A stretch of DNA of 64,000 bases from Dryocola sp032051265 (GCA_032051265.1 DAMBYU010000007.1:1-64000), one strand, 5' to 3'. Shown: positions 16,753-25,555, counted from the stretch's first letter. Numbers and translations are program-made. Notes: a model not told the origin generated them from the letters alone.

Positions 16753-17751
16753 ATGAAACAAACAGTCTATACCGCCAGCCCCGAAAGTCAGCAGATCCAC
16801 GTCTGGTCGCTGAATTTAGAGGGCGAACTCACTCTGCTGCAGGTTGTCGATGTGCCAGGCCAGGTCCAGCCGATGGCTATCAGTCCGGATAAACGTTTTC
16901 TCTACGTCGGGGTGCGTCCGGAGTTTCGTGTGATTGCCTACCGTATTACGCCAGATGACGGTCGCCTTACCGAAGCGGGCGTAGCGGCGCTGCCGGGCAG
17001 CCCGACACATATCTCCACCGATCATCAGGGCAAATACCTGTTCAGCGCATCCTATAATTCCGGCTGCGTCAGCGTAACAAGCCTGGGCAACGACGGCTTG
17101 CCGGGCGATACCGTATCGCTGGTGGAAGGCCTCGAAGGCTGCCACTCTGCCAATATCTCTCCGGACAACCGCACGCTGTGGGTACCGGCCCTGAAGCAGG
17201 ATCGCATTTGCCTGTTTACGCTGTCTGACGATGGCGCGCTGGTCGCGCAAAATCCGGCTGAAGTGGCAACGGTGGAAGGTGCAGGTCCGCGTCATATGGC
17301 CTTCCATCCTAACCAGCAATATGCCTACTGTGTGAATGAACTGAACGGCTCTGTTGACGTGTGGGAGCTTAAAGATCCGCACGGCAAAATCGAATGCGTG
17401 CAGACGCTGGATATCATGCCGCCGGACTTCTCAGACACCCGCTGGGCGGCGGATATTCATATCACGCCAGACGGTCGCCATCTCTATACCTGCGATCGTA
17501 CCGCCAGCATCATCACCCTCTTTAGCGTCTCTGAAGATGGCAGCGTGCTGGCCATCGAAGGCTACCAGCCGACGGAAACCCAGCCACGTGGCTTTAATGT
17601 CGATCATAGCGGTAAATTCCTGATTGCAGCGGGTCAGAAATCTCACCATATCGCGGTGTATCAAATTAACGGCGTGCAGGGTCTGCTGGAAGAGAAAGGG
17701 CGCTATGCGGTAGGACAGGGGCCGATGTGGGTTGTGGTTAACGCTCACTGA
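16753..17751 (+). CDS. pgl: 6-phosphogluconolactonase Pgl
   Basis: Hydrolyses 6-phosphogluconolactone in the oxidative pentose phosphate pathway; cytosolic seven-bladed beta-propeller of the YbhE type. The 332-residue product matches E. coli Pgl (331 aa): MKQTVYTASPESQQIHVW, GCHSANISPDNRTLWVPALKQDRI, GAGPRHMAFHPN and ETQPRGFNVDHSGKFLIAAGQKSHHI. The ATG at 16753 is preceded by GGGAGGAACGAG. In E. coli ybhD, ybhH, ybhI and ybhJ follow; here ybhC comes next. Confidence 0.96.
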   Translation: MKQTVYTASPESQQIHVWSLNLEGELTLLQVVDVPGQVQPMAISPDKRFLYVGVRPEFRVIAYRITPDDGRLTEAGVAALPGSPTHISTDHQGKYLFSASYNSGCVSVTSLGNDGLPGDTVSLVEGLEGCHSANISPDNRTLWVPALKQDRICLFTLSDDGALVAQNPAEVATVEGAGPRHMAFHPNQQYAYCVNELNGSVDVWELKDPHGKIECVQTLDIMPPDFSDTRWAADIHITPDGRHLYTCDRTASIITLFSVSEDGSVLAIEGYQPTETQPRGFNVDHSGKFLIAAGQKSHHIAVYQINGVQGLLEEKGRYAVGQGPMWVVVNAH

Positions 17752-17770
17752 TTTGCCTGAGCGCCCCATA

Positions 17771-17799
17771 AAAAAACCTCGCAGGCGCGAGGTTTTTTG
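17771..17799. terminator. Bidirectional terminator between pgl and ybhC
   Basis: Perfect stem AAAAAACCTCGC / GCGAGGTTTTTT with a four-base loop. A-tract and T-tract on either side let it serve both convergent genes. Confidence 0.88.
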
Positions 17800-17817
17800 T
17801 TTTAAAGCATATGTCTT

Positions 17818-19116
17818 TTACTCATCAGCAACCGCGCTGCCCACGCCACGGTTGTTGAACTCCCACAGGCGGTTAGCGTTGGCATCATTCAGATCGCGCT
17901 GAATGTCACCTTTCTCGCTTTTTGCACCGGTATTGCCCGTAAACGGACGTTTAGAACCGGCGGCATCGCCCCATGGTTTGGCGGTATTAAAGCCTTCGTT
18001 AATCACGCTATCGCGGATAACCACTTGACCGTTAGAGGTCTGGCCGGTGGTATAACCGTTTTCGGACGCTTCAACATCCCAGGCGTGACCTAACTGCGCG
18101 ACGTTATCGCCAGCAGCGGTAAAGCGGCTGTTAACAGCAAGGAAACCGTAGAACACGTTTGGCAGCGTCGCAGGCGCGAAGAGATAGCCTTCCGGCGTGC
18201 GGCTGTTAACCAGGCGGAAATCGGTATTCTCAAACACTACTGCACCGCGGCCTGCCACCACATCCACATCGCCTTCAATGTAGCTATTGGTCACCAGCGT
18301 GCGTGGCTGACGGTTGTCTAACAGACGGTTCTGCACGTCGCTATTGGTCACGAAGAAGGTGTTCTGGCGGCCCAGAAGGTGAACGTTGTTCAACTGGACT
18401 TTATCACCGTCGGTACGCAGCGCCACGGCCTGGTGGTTACCGGCATCAACGCTGTCGCCCAGGGTATTGGCGATGGTCAGGTTTTGCAACTGCAGGCCGT
18501 TGTTCTGCGACCATACTGCGGCGGAACACATAATGCCGACGGTTGCCGAACGGCGGTTCTGGCAGCTGTCAAACATATACCAGGCTGGTTTGCCCGGCAT
18601 ATATTTGCCTGAAGGATTTACCGTGCGACGCCAGGTGGCGACGTCGATTTCAGAATCCAGCGGCATGGTGATTTTCACATCTGCGGCGTTTTCCGTTGTG
18701 CCATACAGCGTTACGCTACCGGAAGAGGCAGGAATATATACGGTACCCGGATATTCGCCCGGCTGAACGGCAATGTACTGACGCGTGCTGCTGTGCTTCG
18801 CAATCGCTGCGTCAACGGCCGCCTGGATGGTCGTATGCGTTACGCCCTGGCCGCCCGCAGCGCCAACCACGAAATCTGGCTGCTGTGGGATACGGATGGA
18901 TGACGGCGTCCATGGCGCTTCATCTTTATTCATGGAAGAGAAGTAGCGCGCCTGAACAAAGTTCTGCGCTTCATCCGCCGATAAAATCGGACGAGACTGG
19001 GTTCCCGGCGCCACCTGCGTGGATGGACGGTCTTCTGGCGGCGTTGAGCTACAGGCGCTCAAGGCAACGGCAAAAGCGAGCGCTGCGGCCCGGCGAGTAA
19101 CCGATAGTGTATTCAA
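17818..19116 (-). CDS. ybhC: YbhC-like outer-membrane lipoprotein, pectinesterase-fold
   Basis: A 432-residue lipoprotein with a right-handed beta-helix (carbohydrate esterase family 8 fold). The lipobox is LSAC followed by SSTPP, so Cys22 is lipidated; the residues after it (SS) favour outer-membrane sorting. Body motifs include THTTIQAAVDAAI, YIAVQPGEYPGTVY, LQLQNLTIANTLGDSVDAGNH and GRGAVVFEN. E. coli YbhC (427 aa) was reported with acyl-CoA thioesterase activity rather than pectin demethylation. The start is TTG at 19116, 6 nt after AAGGAG; no better ATG is present. The gene lies next to the lambda-type attB. Confidence 0.92.
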   Translation of the reverse strand: MNTLSVTRRAAALAFAVALSACSSTPPEDRPSTQVAPGTQSRPILSADEAQNFVQARYFSSMNKDEAPWTPSSIRIPQQPDFVVGAAGGQGVTHTTIQAAVDAAIAKHSSTRQYIAVQPGEYPGTVYIPASSGSVTLYGTTENAADVKITMPLDSEIDVATWRRTVNPSGKYMPGKPAWYMFDSCQNRRSATVGIMCSAAVWSQNNGLQLQNLTIANTLGDSVDAGNHQAVALRTDGDKVQLNNVHLLGRQNTFFVTNSDVQNRLLDNRQPRTLVTNSYIEGDVDVVAGRGAVVFENTDFRLVNSRTPEGYLFAPATLPNVFYGFLAVNSRFTAAGDNVAQLGHAWDVEASENGYTTGQTSNGQVVIRDSVINEGFNTAKPWGDAAGSKRPFTGNTGAKSEKGDIQRDLNDANANRLWEFNNRGVGSAVADE

Positions 19117-19161
19117 GGGTTGCTCCTTGCTGTGCGGTTGAAAAAGGGGGTGTCCTCAAGG

Positions 19162-19186
19162 CCTGCATTTTTATACTAAGTTGAGC
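19162..19186. other. Homologue of the phage lambda attachment site attB
   Basis: The 15-bp core reads GCATTTTTATACTAA (19165-19179), against GCTTTTTTATACTAA in E. coli attB. The central 7-bp crossover TTTATAC is intact. The flank TTGAGCGAAACGGGAAG directly follows, also as in E. coli. Position is the same too: between ybhC and ybhB, between the gal and bio operons. Over the 25-bp attB I count two differences, one in the core and one in the B' arm. Confidence 0.85.
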
Positions 19187-19194
19187 GAAACGGG

Positions 19195-19217
19195 AAGCCG
19201 ATTTGCACAATCGGCTT
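19195..19217. terminator. Hairpin downstream of ybhB, possible terminator
   Basis: Perfect 9-bp stem AAGCCGATT / AATCGGCTT with a five-base loop, 15 nt beyond the ybhB stop on the minus strand. It lacks a clear U-tract, so the terminator reading is tentative. It borders the attB homologue. Confidence 0.45.
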
Positions 19218-19231
19218 CATAAAAGGTGGGA

Positions 19232-19708
19232 TTAACTGAACATTGCGGTAATAGAGGCACTTCCTAACGAATGAAAATGGACGTTAAAGCCAACCACGGC
19301 ACCGGAGGCGTTCTCATCAACGTCCAGTTTTTCCACGTCCAGCGCGTGAACGGTAAAAATATAGCGATGGGTTTCGCCTTTTGGAGGCGCCGCGCCGCCG
19401 TAACCAGCTTTGCCGAAGTCTGTGCGCGTCTGAACGGCGGGTTCAGGCAGCTCTACTAAATCAGAGCCGGACCCCTGCGGTAAGAGGCGAGTACCGGCGG
19501 GCAGATTCGCCACCACCCAGTGCCACCAGCCCGAACCGGTTGGCGCATCCGGATCGTAACAGGTCACCACAAAGCTCTTTGTCCCTGCGGGGACGTCATC
19601 CCATGCGAGATGCGGGGAAATATTGTCGCCCTCGTAACCCATGCCGTTAAAGACATGGCGGGACGGCAGCTTTTCACCCTCTTTTATGTCCTGGCTAATC
19701 AGTTTCAT
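19232..19708 (-). CDS. ybhB: YbhB, phosphatidylethanolamine-binding-protein family
   Basis: A 158-residue cytosolic protein of the PEBP/Raf-kinase-inhibitor-like family; same length as E. coli YbhB. The ligand-site motifs are ISPHLAWDDVPAGTKSFVVTCYDPDAPTG and PPKGETHRYIFTVHALD, with GFNVHFHSLGSASITA at the end. Its physiological ligand is unknown. E. coli has bioA directly upstream; here a DJ-1-type gene lies between, 15 nt away on the same strand, so the two may be cotranscribed. Confidence 0.93.
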   Translation of the reverse strand: MKLISQDIKEGEKLPSRHVFNGMGYEGDNISPHLAWDDVPAGTKSFVVTCYDPDAPTGSGWWHWVVANLPAGTRLLPQGSGSDLVELPEPAVQTRTDFGKAGYGGAAPPKGETHRYIFTVHALDVEKLDVDENASGAVVGFNVHFHSLGSASITAMFS

Positions 19709-19723
19709 AGCCGCTCCTTGTGA

Positions 19724-20404
19724 TCAGAGATCGAGTAGTTTTAGCAGCTCTTCGGCGGCGATGGTGGAAGAGGCGGGATTTTGCCCGGTGACCAGATGCC
19801 CGTCGACAACGGCATATTCGCCCCAGTCATCGGTACGCTCGTACAGACCGCCTGCTTTTTTCAGCTCATCTTCTACCAGAAACGGCACGATGGTCGTTAA
19901 GCCAACGCCTTCTTCCTCGCTATTAGTAAACCCTGTGACGCGTTTGCCTTTTACCAGCGGCTCCCCTTCCGGCGTTTTTACCTGGCGCAGCACGCCCGGC
20001 GCATGGCAGACCGCGGCAACAGGTTTACCCGTTGCCCAGAACGTTTCAATCAGTTTAATCGAATGGGGATCCTGAGCCAGATCCCATAGCGGGCCGTGCC
20101 CGCCTGGATAGAACACGGCATCAAAACCTTCGGCATTCACGGAATCCAGCCTGTGGGTGCTGGCGAGAAGCTTCTGGGCCTGCGCATCGCTGCGGAAACG
20201 GCGGGTGGCGTCAGTCTGCGCGTCCGGCTCGTCACTTTTGGGATCTAACGGCGGCTGCCCGCCTTTGGGAGATGCGAGCGTGACTTCAAGCCCGGCATCA
20301 TGGAAGACATAGTAAGGCGCGGCAAATTCTTCAAGCCAGAAGCCTGTGGGTTTGCCCGTATTACCGAGCTGGTTGTGCGAGGTGAGTACCATGAGGATTT
20401 TCAT
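19724..20404 (-). CDS. DJ-1/PfpI-family protein, Hsp31-type (probable glyoxalase III or deglycase)
   Basis: A 226-residue single-domain protein of the class I glutamine amidotransferase-like superfamily. The nucleophile elbow AAVCHAPG holds Cys133-His134, and GFWLEE provides Glu25, the acid that pairs with the cysteine in DJ-1 enzymes. FYPGGHGPLWDL forms the oxyanion-side loop. This pattern fits the Hsp31-like group that converts methylglyoxal to lactate, but activity is inferred. ATG at 20404 has GGGAG upstream. It is absent between ybhB and bioA in E. coli, so it is an accessory insertion close to attB. It could be cotranscribed with ybhB. Confidence 0.85.
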   Translation of the reverse strand: MKILMVLTSHNQLGNTGKPTGFWLEEFAAPYYVFHDAGLEVTLASPKGGQPPLDPKSDEPDAQTDATRRFRSDAQAQKLLASTHRLDSVNAEGFDAVFYPGGHGPLWDLAQDPHSIKLIETFWATGKPVAAVCHAPGVLRQVKTPEGEPLVKGKRVTGFTNSEEEGVGLTTIVPFLVEDELKKAGGLYERTDDWGEYAVVDGHLVTGQNPASSTIAAEELLKLLDL

Positions 20405-20473
20405 TTGCTTCTCCCTGTTGGGCGCATGAAAAGATCTTCGAAGTGTAGTGCATCCTTGCACGGGCTGCTGCGG

Positions 20474-21763
20474 TCAGCTCCTGAAGAAGGCCGGGTTGAC
20501 GACTGCTTTTGCCACCGCGGCGATAAGTTTTGCCAGTTGGTCACGGCTGATGATGTACGGCGGCATCAGGTAAATCAGACGTCCAAAGGGACGCACCCAG
20601 ACTCCTTGCTCGACAAAGAAAGCCTGAAGCGCGGCCATATCCACCGGATGATGCGTTTCCACGACGCCAATCGCGCCAAGCACGCGCACGTCCGCTACCT
20701 GCTCACAGCCCTTCAACGGCTCAAGCCCGTTCAGCAACTGCCGTTCGATAGCGTTAACCTGCTGCCGCCAGCCGCCTTCCTCCAGCAGTGCGAGGCTTTC
20801 GCTGGCTACCGCGCAGGCCAGCGGATTGCCCATAAACGTCGGTCCGTGCATAAAACAGCCTGCCTCACCATTGCTGATGGTTTCGGCTATGTGGCGTGTG
20901 GCAAGCGTGGCGGAAAGCGTCATGGTTCCCCCGGTCAGCGCTTTACCCAGACACATAATATCGGGCGCAACGCCCGCGTGTTCACAGGCAAAGAGCTTTC
21001 CGGTGCGGCCAAAGCCGGTAGCGATTTCGTCGGCGATGAGCAAAATCCCTTCGCGGTCGCACATGCGGCGAATGCGCTTGAGCCATTCCGGATGATAAAA
21101 ACGCATTCCCCCCGCGCCCTGCACAATGGGTTCCAGAATCACGGCAGCGATTTCCTGGCGATGGGCGGCCATTAAGCGTGCAAACGGAACGATATCCATT
21201 TCATCCCATTCGTCGTCAAAACCGCATTGCGGAGCAGGGGCGAACAGATGTTCCGGGAGATAACCCTGCCAGAGGCTATGCATGGAGTTATCAGGATCGC
21301 ACACGGACATCGCTCCGAACGTGTCGCCGTGGTAGCCGTGGCGGAAAGTCAGAAAGCGCTGGCGCGGCTCGCCTTTCGCGTGCCAGTACTGCAGCGCCAT
21401 TTTCATCGCGACTTCTACCGCGACCGAGCCTGAATCGGCCAGAAAAACACATTCAAGCTGTTCAGGCGTCATTGCCACCAGCCTGCGGCACAGTTCAACG
21501 GCGGCAGGATGAGTCACTCCGCCAAACATCACGTGCGACATCTGGTCGATCTGGCTTTTCATCGCCTCATTTAGACGCGGGTGGTTATAACCGTGAATAG
21601 CAGCCCACCAGGAAGACATGCCGTCAACCAGCGCTCTGCCGTCAGCAAGGTTCAGTTCGCATCCGGCGGCAGAAACGACCGGATAGACCGGCAGCGGCTG
21701 GGTCATGGAAGTGTAGGGATGCCAGATATGGCGTCGATCGAACGTTAAATCAGCAGGCGTCAT
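20474..21763 (-). CDS. bioA: Adenosylmethionine-8-amino-7-oxononanoate aminotransferase BioA
   Basis: PLP enzyme that makes 7,8-diaminopelargonate using S-adenosylmethionine as amino donor. From the ATG at 21763 the product is 429 residues, as in E. coli. Motifs: MSSWWAAIHGYNHP, DSGSVAVEVAMKMALQYW, the aspartate in LLIADEIATGFGRTG, and the PLP lysine in CLGKALTGGTMTLSA (K274). The start was chosen because it lies just inside the BirA operator; a reading extended to 21793 would run into the operator. Divergent from bioBFCD. Confidence 0.96.
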   Translation of the reverse strand: MTPADLTFDRRHIWHPYTSMTQPLPVYPVVSAAGCELNLADGRALVDGMSSWWAAIHGYNHPRLNEAMKSQIDQMSHVMFGGVTHPAAVELCRRLVAMTPEQLECVFLADSGSVAVEVAMKMALQYWHAKGEPRQRFLTFRHGYHGDTFGAMSVCDPDNSMHSLWQGYLPEHLFAPAPQCGFDDEWDEMDIVPFARLMAAHRQEIAAVILEPIVQGAGGMRFYHPEWLKRIRRMCDREGILLIADEIATGFGRTGKLFACEHAGVAPDIMCLGKALTGGTMTLSATLATRHIAETISNGEAGCFMHGPTFMGNPLACAVASESLALLEEGGWRQQVNAIERQLLNGLEPLKGCEQVADVRVLGAIGVVETHHPVDMAALQAFFVEQGVWVRPFGRLIYLMPPYIISRDQLAKLIAAVAKAVVNPAFFRS

Positions 21764-21771
21764 AAGGTGAC

Positions 21772-21805
21772 TTGTAAACCATTTTAAAAACATTTAGGTT
21801 TACAA
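21772..21805. promoter_or_regulatory. BirA operator (bioO)
   Basis: Perfect inverted repeat TTGTAAACC-N16-GGTTTACAA, the BirA operator consensus, in the 89-bp gap between bioA and bioB. The BirA-biotinyl-AMP dimer would repress both directions at once. Confidence 0.93.
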
Positions 21806-21852
21806 GTATAACCGCAATCAACGGCTAACAACACCCATTTTGGAGATGCCCC

Positions 21853-22893
21853 ATGGCTCACCACGCACGCTGGTCAATGTCGCAGGTCACTGCTTTATTT
21901 GAAAAACCTTTCCTCGAATTGCTGTTTGAAGCGCAGCAGGTACACCGTCAGCATTTCGATCCCCGTCACGTGCAGGTCAGCACGCTGCTGTCGATTAAAA
22001 CCGGCGCATGCCCGGAAGACTGTAAATACTGTCCGCAAAGCGCGCGCTATAAAACAGGTCTGGAGTCCGAGCGTCTGATGGAAGTCGAGGAGGTGCTGGA
22101 TTCTGCCCGTAAGGCGCTTAACGCCGGCTCAACTCGTTTCTGCATGGGCGCGGCCTGGAAAAACCCGAACGATCGCGATATGCCTTACCTTGAGCAAATG
22201 GTGCAGGGCGTGCGGGAAATGGGGCTGGAAACCTGCATGACGCTCGGCACGTTGACCGATGCGCAGGCGCAGCGCCTGGCGGCCGCCGGGCTGGATTACT
22301 ATAACCACAACCTTGATACCTCTCCGGAATTTTACGGCAATATCATCACGACGCGTACCTACCAGGAACGTCTGGATACGCTTGATAAAGTGCGCGATGC
22401 GGGCATCAAGGTTTGCTCCGGCGGCATTGTTGGACTGGGGGAAACCGTTAAAGACCGCGCGGGATTACTGCTCCAGCTGGCTAACCTGCCAACGCCGCCA
22501 GAAAGCGTGCCGATCAACATGCTGGTGAAGGTGAAAGGCACGCCGCTTGCGGATAACGACGACGTGGACGCGTTTGATTTTATTCGCACTATCGCCGTTG
22601 CGCGCATCATGATGCCGACCTCTTTCGTGCGTCTCTCAGCGGGCCGCGAGCAGATGAGCGAGCAGACTCAGGCTATGTGCTTTATGGCTGGTGCGAACTC
22701 CATTTTCTACGGCTGCAAACTCCTTACCACGCCGAACCCTGAAGAAGATAAAGATTTGCAGCTATTCCGCAAGCTGGGCCTGAATCCGCAGCAAACCACT
22801 ACCGATGCCGGGGATAACGAGCAGCAGCAACAGCTTGCTTCACAGCTTCTTACGGCGGATACGGACAGGTATTACAACGCGGCGGCGGTATGA
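21853..22893 (+). CDS. bioB: Biotin synthase BioB
   Basis: Radical SAM enzyme that inserts sulfur into dethiobiotin; last step of biotin synthesis. The 346-residue product matches E. coli BioB in length. The radical SAM cluster motif is C53-x3-C57-x2-C60 in TGACPEDCKYCPQS. Residues for the auxiliary [2Fe-2S] cluster, including FCMGAAW, CMTLG and CSGGI, are in place, with the arginine in VRLSAGREQM. GGAG precedes the ATG. It overlaps bioF by 4 nt. Confidence 0.98.
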   Translation: MAHHARWSMSQVTALFEKPFLELLFEAQQVHRQHFDPRHVQVSTLLSIKTGACPEDCKYCPQSARYKTGLESERLMEVEEVLDSARKALNAGSTRFCMGAAWKNPNDRDMPYLEQMVQGVREMGLETCMTLGTLTDAQAQRLAAAGLDYYNHNLDTSPEFYGNIITTRTYQERLDTLDKVRDAGIKVCSGGIVGLGETVKDRAGLLLQLANLPTPPESVPINMLVKVKGTPLADNDDVDAFDFIRTIAVARIMMPTSFVRLSAGREQMSEQTQAMCFMAGANSIFYGCKLLTTPNPEEDKDLQLFRKLGLNPQQTTTDAGDNEQQQQLASQLLTADTDRYYNAAAV

Positions 22894-24041
22894 CCTGGCA
22901 GAAGCGCATTGAGCAGGCGCTTGCCGAAAGGCGTGCCGGCAATAGTTTTCGCACCCGGCAGGTTAACGAATCCGGAAGCGGGCGCTACCTGGTAGCTCAC
23001 GCGAAGCGCTATCTGAACTTTTCCAGTAATGATTATCTGGGGCTAAGCCAGCATCCGGCTATCGTGCATGCGTGGCAGCAGGGCGCGGAACGCTATGGCG
23101 TCGGCAGCGGTGGCTCAGGACATGTCACCGGCTACAGTACCGCTCATCATCAGCTTGAAAGCGAGCTTGCGCAGTGGCTGGGCTATTCGCGGGCGCTGCT
23201 GTTTATCTCCGGATTTGCCGCCAACCAGGCGGTGATTACGGCTCTGGCGCAAAAGCGGGATCGCATTCTGGCGGACAAACTCAGCCACGCCTCCTTGCTT
23301 GAAGCGGCAATGTTAAGCCCCGCGCAACTGCGGCGTTTTGCGCATAACGATGTTCAGGCGCTTGAGGATTTGCTGGGCACTTCATGTGAAGGCCAGCAAT
23401 TAGTCGTCACCGAAGGCGTGTTCAGCATGGATGGCGATCGGGCTCCGCTAGCGAAGATTGCCGCTGCCACGCATCGCGCGGAAGGCTGGCTGATGGTCGA
23501 CGACGCGCATGGTATCGGCGTGCTGGGCGAAGAAGGGCGAGGAAGCTGTTACCAGCAGCAGGTTAAGCCGGATTTGCTGGTCATCACTTTCGGCAAAGCC
23601 TTTGGCGTGAGCGGTGCGGCGATACTATGCAGTGACGATGTGGCCGATTATTTACTGCAGTTTGCCCGACATCTGATTTACAGCACGGCGATGCCGCCTG
23701 CTCAGGCCTGCGCGTTATCCGCCGCTTTAGGTGTGATTCGTAAGGGCGATGAAAGGCGCTCAATGCTGGATGACAATATTGCTGTTTTTCGGCATGGAGC
23801 GAGGGATCTTCCGCTCGGGTTAATCAATTCATCAACGGCCATTCAACCCCTGATCGTTGGTGAGAATGCACGCACGCTTAATCTTGCGGCTCGTTTGCGC
23901 GAACGTGGGTTCTGGCTCACGGCCATTCGCCCCCCCACGGTTCCGACGGACGGCGCGCGTTTGCGCGTGACGCTTACCGCCGAACATACCCGCGAAGATA
24001 TCGAAGCGCTGCTGGAGGCCCTTTATGACGAAACCCGTTAA
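22890..24041 (+). CDS. bioF: 8-amino-7-oxononanoate synthase BioF
   Basis: PLP-dependent condensation of pimeloyl-ACP with alanine. The 383-residue product shows FSSNDYLGLSQHP, GSGGSGHVTGY, VDDAHGIGVLGEEGRGS and the PLP lysine segment VITFGKAFGVSGAA. E. coli BioF is 384 residues. The ATG overlaps the bioB stop (ATGA) and the 3' end overlaps bioC by 17 nt. Confidence 0.97.
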   Translation: MTWQKRIEQALAERRAGNSFRTRQVNESGSGRYLVAHAKRYLNFSSNDYLGLSQHPAIVHAWQQGAERYGVGSGGSGHVTGYSTAHHQLESELAQWLGYSRALLFISGFAANQAVITALAQKRDRILADKLSHASLLEAAMLSPAQLRRFAHNDVQALEDLLGTSCEGQQLVVTEGVFSMDGDRAPLAKIAAATHRAEGWLMVDDAHGIGVLGEEGRGSCYQQQVKPDLLVITFGKAFGVSGAAILCSDDVADYLLQFARHLIYSTAMPPAQACALSAALGVIRKGDERRSMLDDNIAVFRHGARDLPLGLINSSTAIQPLIVGENARTLNLAARLRERGFWLTAIRPPTVPTDGARLRVTLTAEHTREDIEALLEALYDETR

Positions 24042-24783
24042 TAAACTGGCGGTGGCGCAAGCATTCGGACGCGCGGCGACGACCTATGACAACTTTGCCG
24101 CGCTCCAGCGAATCAGTGGAAACCAGATGATAAACCGCCTCGCCGGGCGTGAGTTCAGGCAGGTGCTGGACGCCGGATGCGGCACGGGCTGGTTCAGCCA
24201 ATACTGGAAAGCGCAGGGCAGCCATATCACGGCACTCGATCTCTCGGCAAAAATGCTGAGCCACGCCCGTGAGCGGCGGGCAGCAAACAGCTACCTTGAA
24301 GGCGATATTGAGGCGCTACCGCTGGCAAATGAACGGGTGGATCTTGCCTGGAGCAATCTGGCCGTGCAGTGGTGCAGCGATTTACGTAAGGGGTTAAGCG
24401 AGCTTTACCGAGTGACGCGTCCGGGAGGGTGCGTTGCGTTTACGACAATAGCGGCAGGATCGCTTCCGGAGCTGCATACAGCCTGGCAGGCCGTCGATGC
24501 AAGGACGCATGCCAATGAATTCTTATCCTTTGATGAAGTGAAAAACGCCTGCGAAGGCTGGCGCGTATCGCTTCATGCCGGGCAGGTAACTCAACGTTTC
24601 CCGGATGTTATGTGCGCCATGCGCACGCTTAAAGGCGTCGGCGCTACGCATCTGCACGGCGGGCGCAAAAATTCGCTGATGACGCGCCAGCAACTGCAGC
24701 GCCTTAGCCTTGCCTGGCCGCAACGTGACGGAGCATTTCCGCTCACCTGGCAACTTGTTTGTGGAGTTATTGAACGTGATTAA
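24025..24783 (+). CDS. bioC: Malonyl-ACP O-methyltransferase BioC
   Basis: Methylates the free carboxyl of malonyl-ACP so that fatty acid synthesis can build the pimeloyl chain. The 252-residue product has the SAM motif VLDAGCGTGWFSQYW, motif II-like GDIEALPLANERVDLAWSNLAVQW and the C-terminal GRKNSLMTRQQL. E. coli BioC is 251 residues. It overlaps bioF upstream and bioD downstream, so translation of bioFCD is likely coupled. Confidence 0.96.
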   Translation: MTKPVNKLAVAQAFGRAATTYDNFAALQRISGNQMINRLAGREFRQVLDAGCGTGWFSQYWKAQGSHITALDLSAKMLSHARERRAANSYLEGDIEALPLANERVDLAWSNLAVQWCSDLRKGLSELYRVTRPGGCVAFTTIAAGSLPELHTAWQAVDARTHANEFLSFDEVKNACEGWRVSLHAGQVTQRFPDVMCAMRTLKGVGATHLHGGRKNSLMTRQQLQRLSLAWPQRDGAFPLTWQLVCGVIERD

Positions 24784-25459
24784 AAAATGGTTTGTTACCG
24801 GCACCGACACCGAAGTGGGAAAAACCGTTGCCAGCTGCGCCTTATTGCAGGCGGCGAGGCAGGCCGGTTTTCTGGCCGTTGGCTACAAGCCCGTGGCCTC
24901 CGGGAGCGAGATGACACCAGAGGGGATCCGTAACGGTGATGCGCTTGCGCTACAGCGCAACAGCAGCGTGCCGCTTAGCTATGAACAGGTTAATCCGCTG
25001 GCCTTTCTGGAGCCGACCTCGCCGCATATCATCAGCGCAGAAGAAGGCCGCCCCATCGAGTTTTCCGCGCTTTCTGCGGGTCTGGAGGCGGTTGCGCAAC
25101 ACGGGAATTGGGTGCAGGTGGAAGGGGCGGGCGGATGGTTTACGCCGCTTTCAACATCCACCACGTTTGCCGACTGGGTGGTAGCGGAAAAGCTGCCGGT
25201 TATTCTGGTGGTGGGCGTCAGGCTGGGCTGCATTAACCATGCGATGTTAACGGCCCATGCGGTAAAGAGCGCAGGCCTCCCGCTTGCCGGGTGGATTGCA
25301 AACGATGTTCAGCCACCGGGCAAGCGGCATGCTGAATATATTGCAACGCTGAGGGAAGTGCTGCCAGCGCCGATGCTCGGTGAAATTCCCTGGCTGCCGG
25401 AGCTTGATGAAAAAACTGCACTTGGCTGTTACCTCGATTTATCCCATCTTGCGGCTTAG
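24776..25459 (+). CDS. bioD: Dethiobiotin synthetase BioD
   Basis: ATP-dependent ring closure of diaminopelargonate with CO2. The P-loop is FVTGTDTEVGKTVASCALL near the N terminus; KPVASGSE, VEGAGGWFTPLS and GEIPWLPE follow. I chose GTG at 24776 (VIKKWFVTG), which lies 9 nt after GGAG inside bioC and yields 227 residues; E. coli bioD also begins with GTG and has 225 residues. The start overlaps the bioC stop by 8 nt. Confidence 0.95.
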   Translation: MIKKWFVTGTDTEVGKTVASCALLQAARQAGFLAVGYKPVASGSEMTPEGIRNGDALALQRNSSVPLSYEQVNPLAFLEPTSPHIISAEEGRPIEFSALSAGLEAVAQHGNWVQVEGAGGWFTPLSTSTTFADWVVAEKLPVILVVGVRLGCINHAMLTAHAVKSAGLPLAGWIANDVQPPGKRHAEYIATLREVLPAPMLGEIPWLPELDEKTALGCYLDLSHLAA

Positions 25460-25555
25460 GTCGTATTTTTCCCCACCGCAATTGCAACGCCCGGCGCTTT
25501 GGGTTCAGGCGCTGGACAGTACCCTGCAAAAGCAGATCGGGCTATTGTGAAAGCG

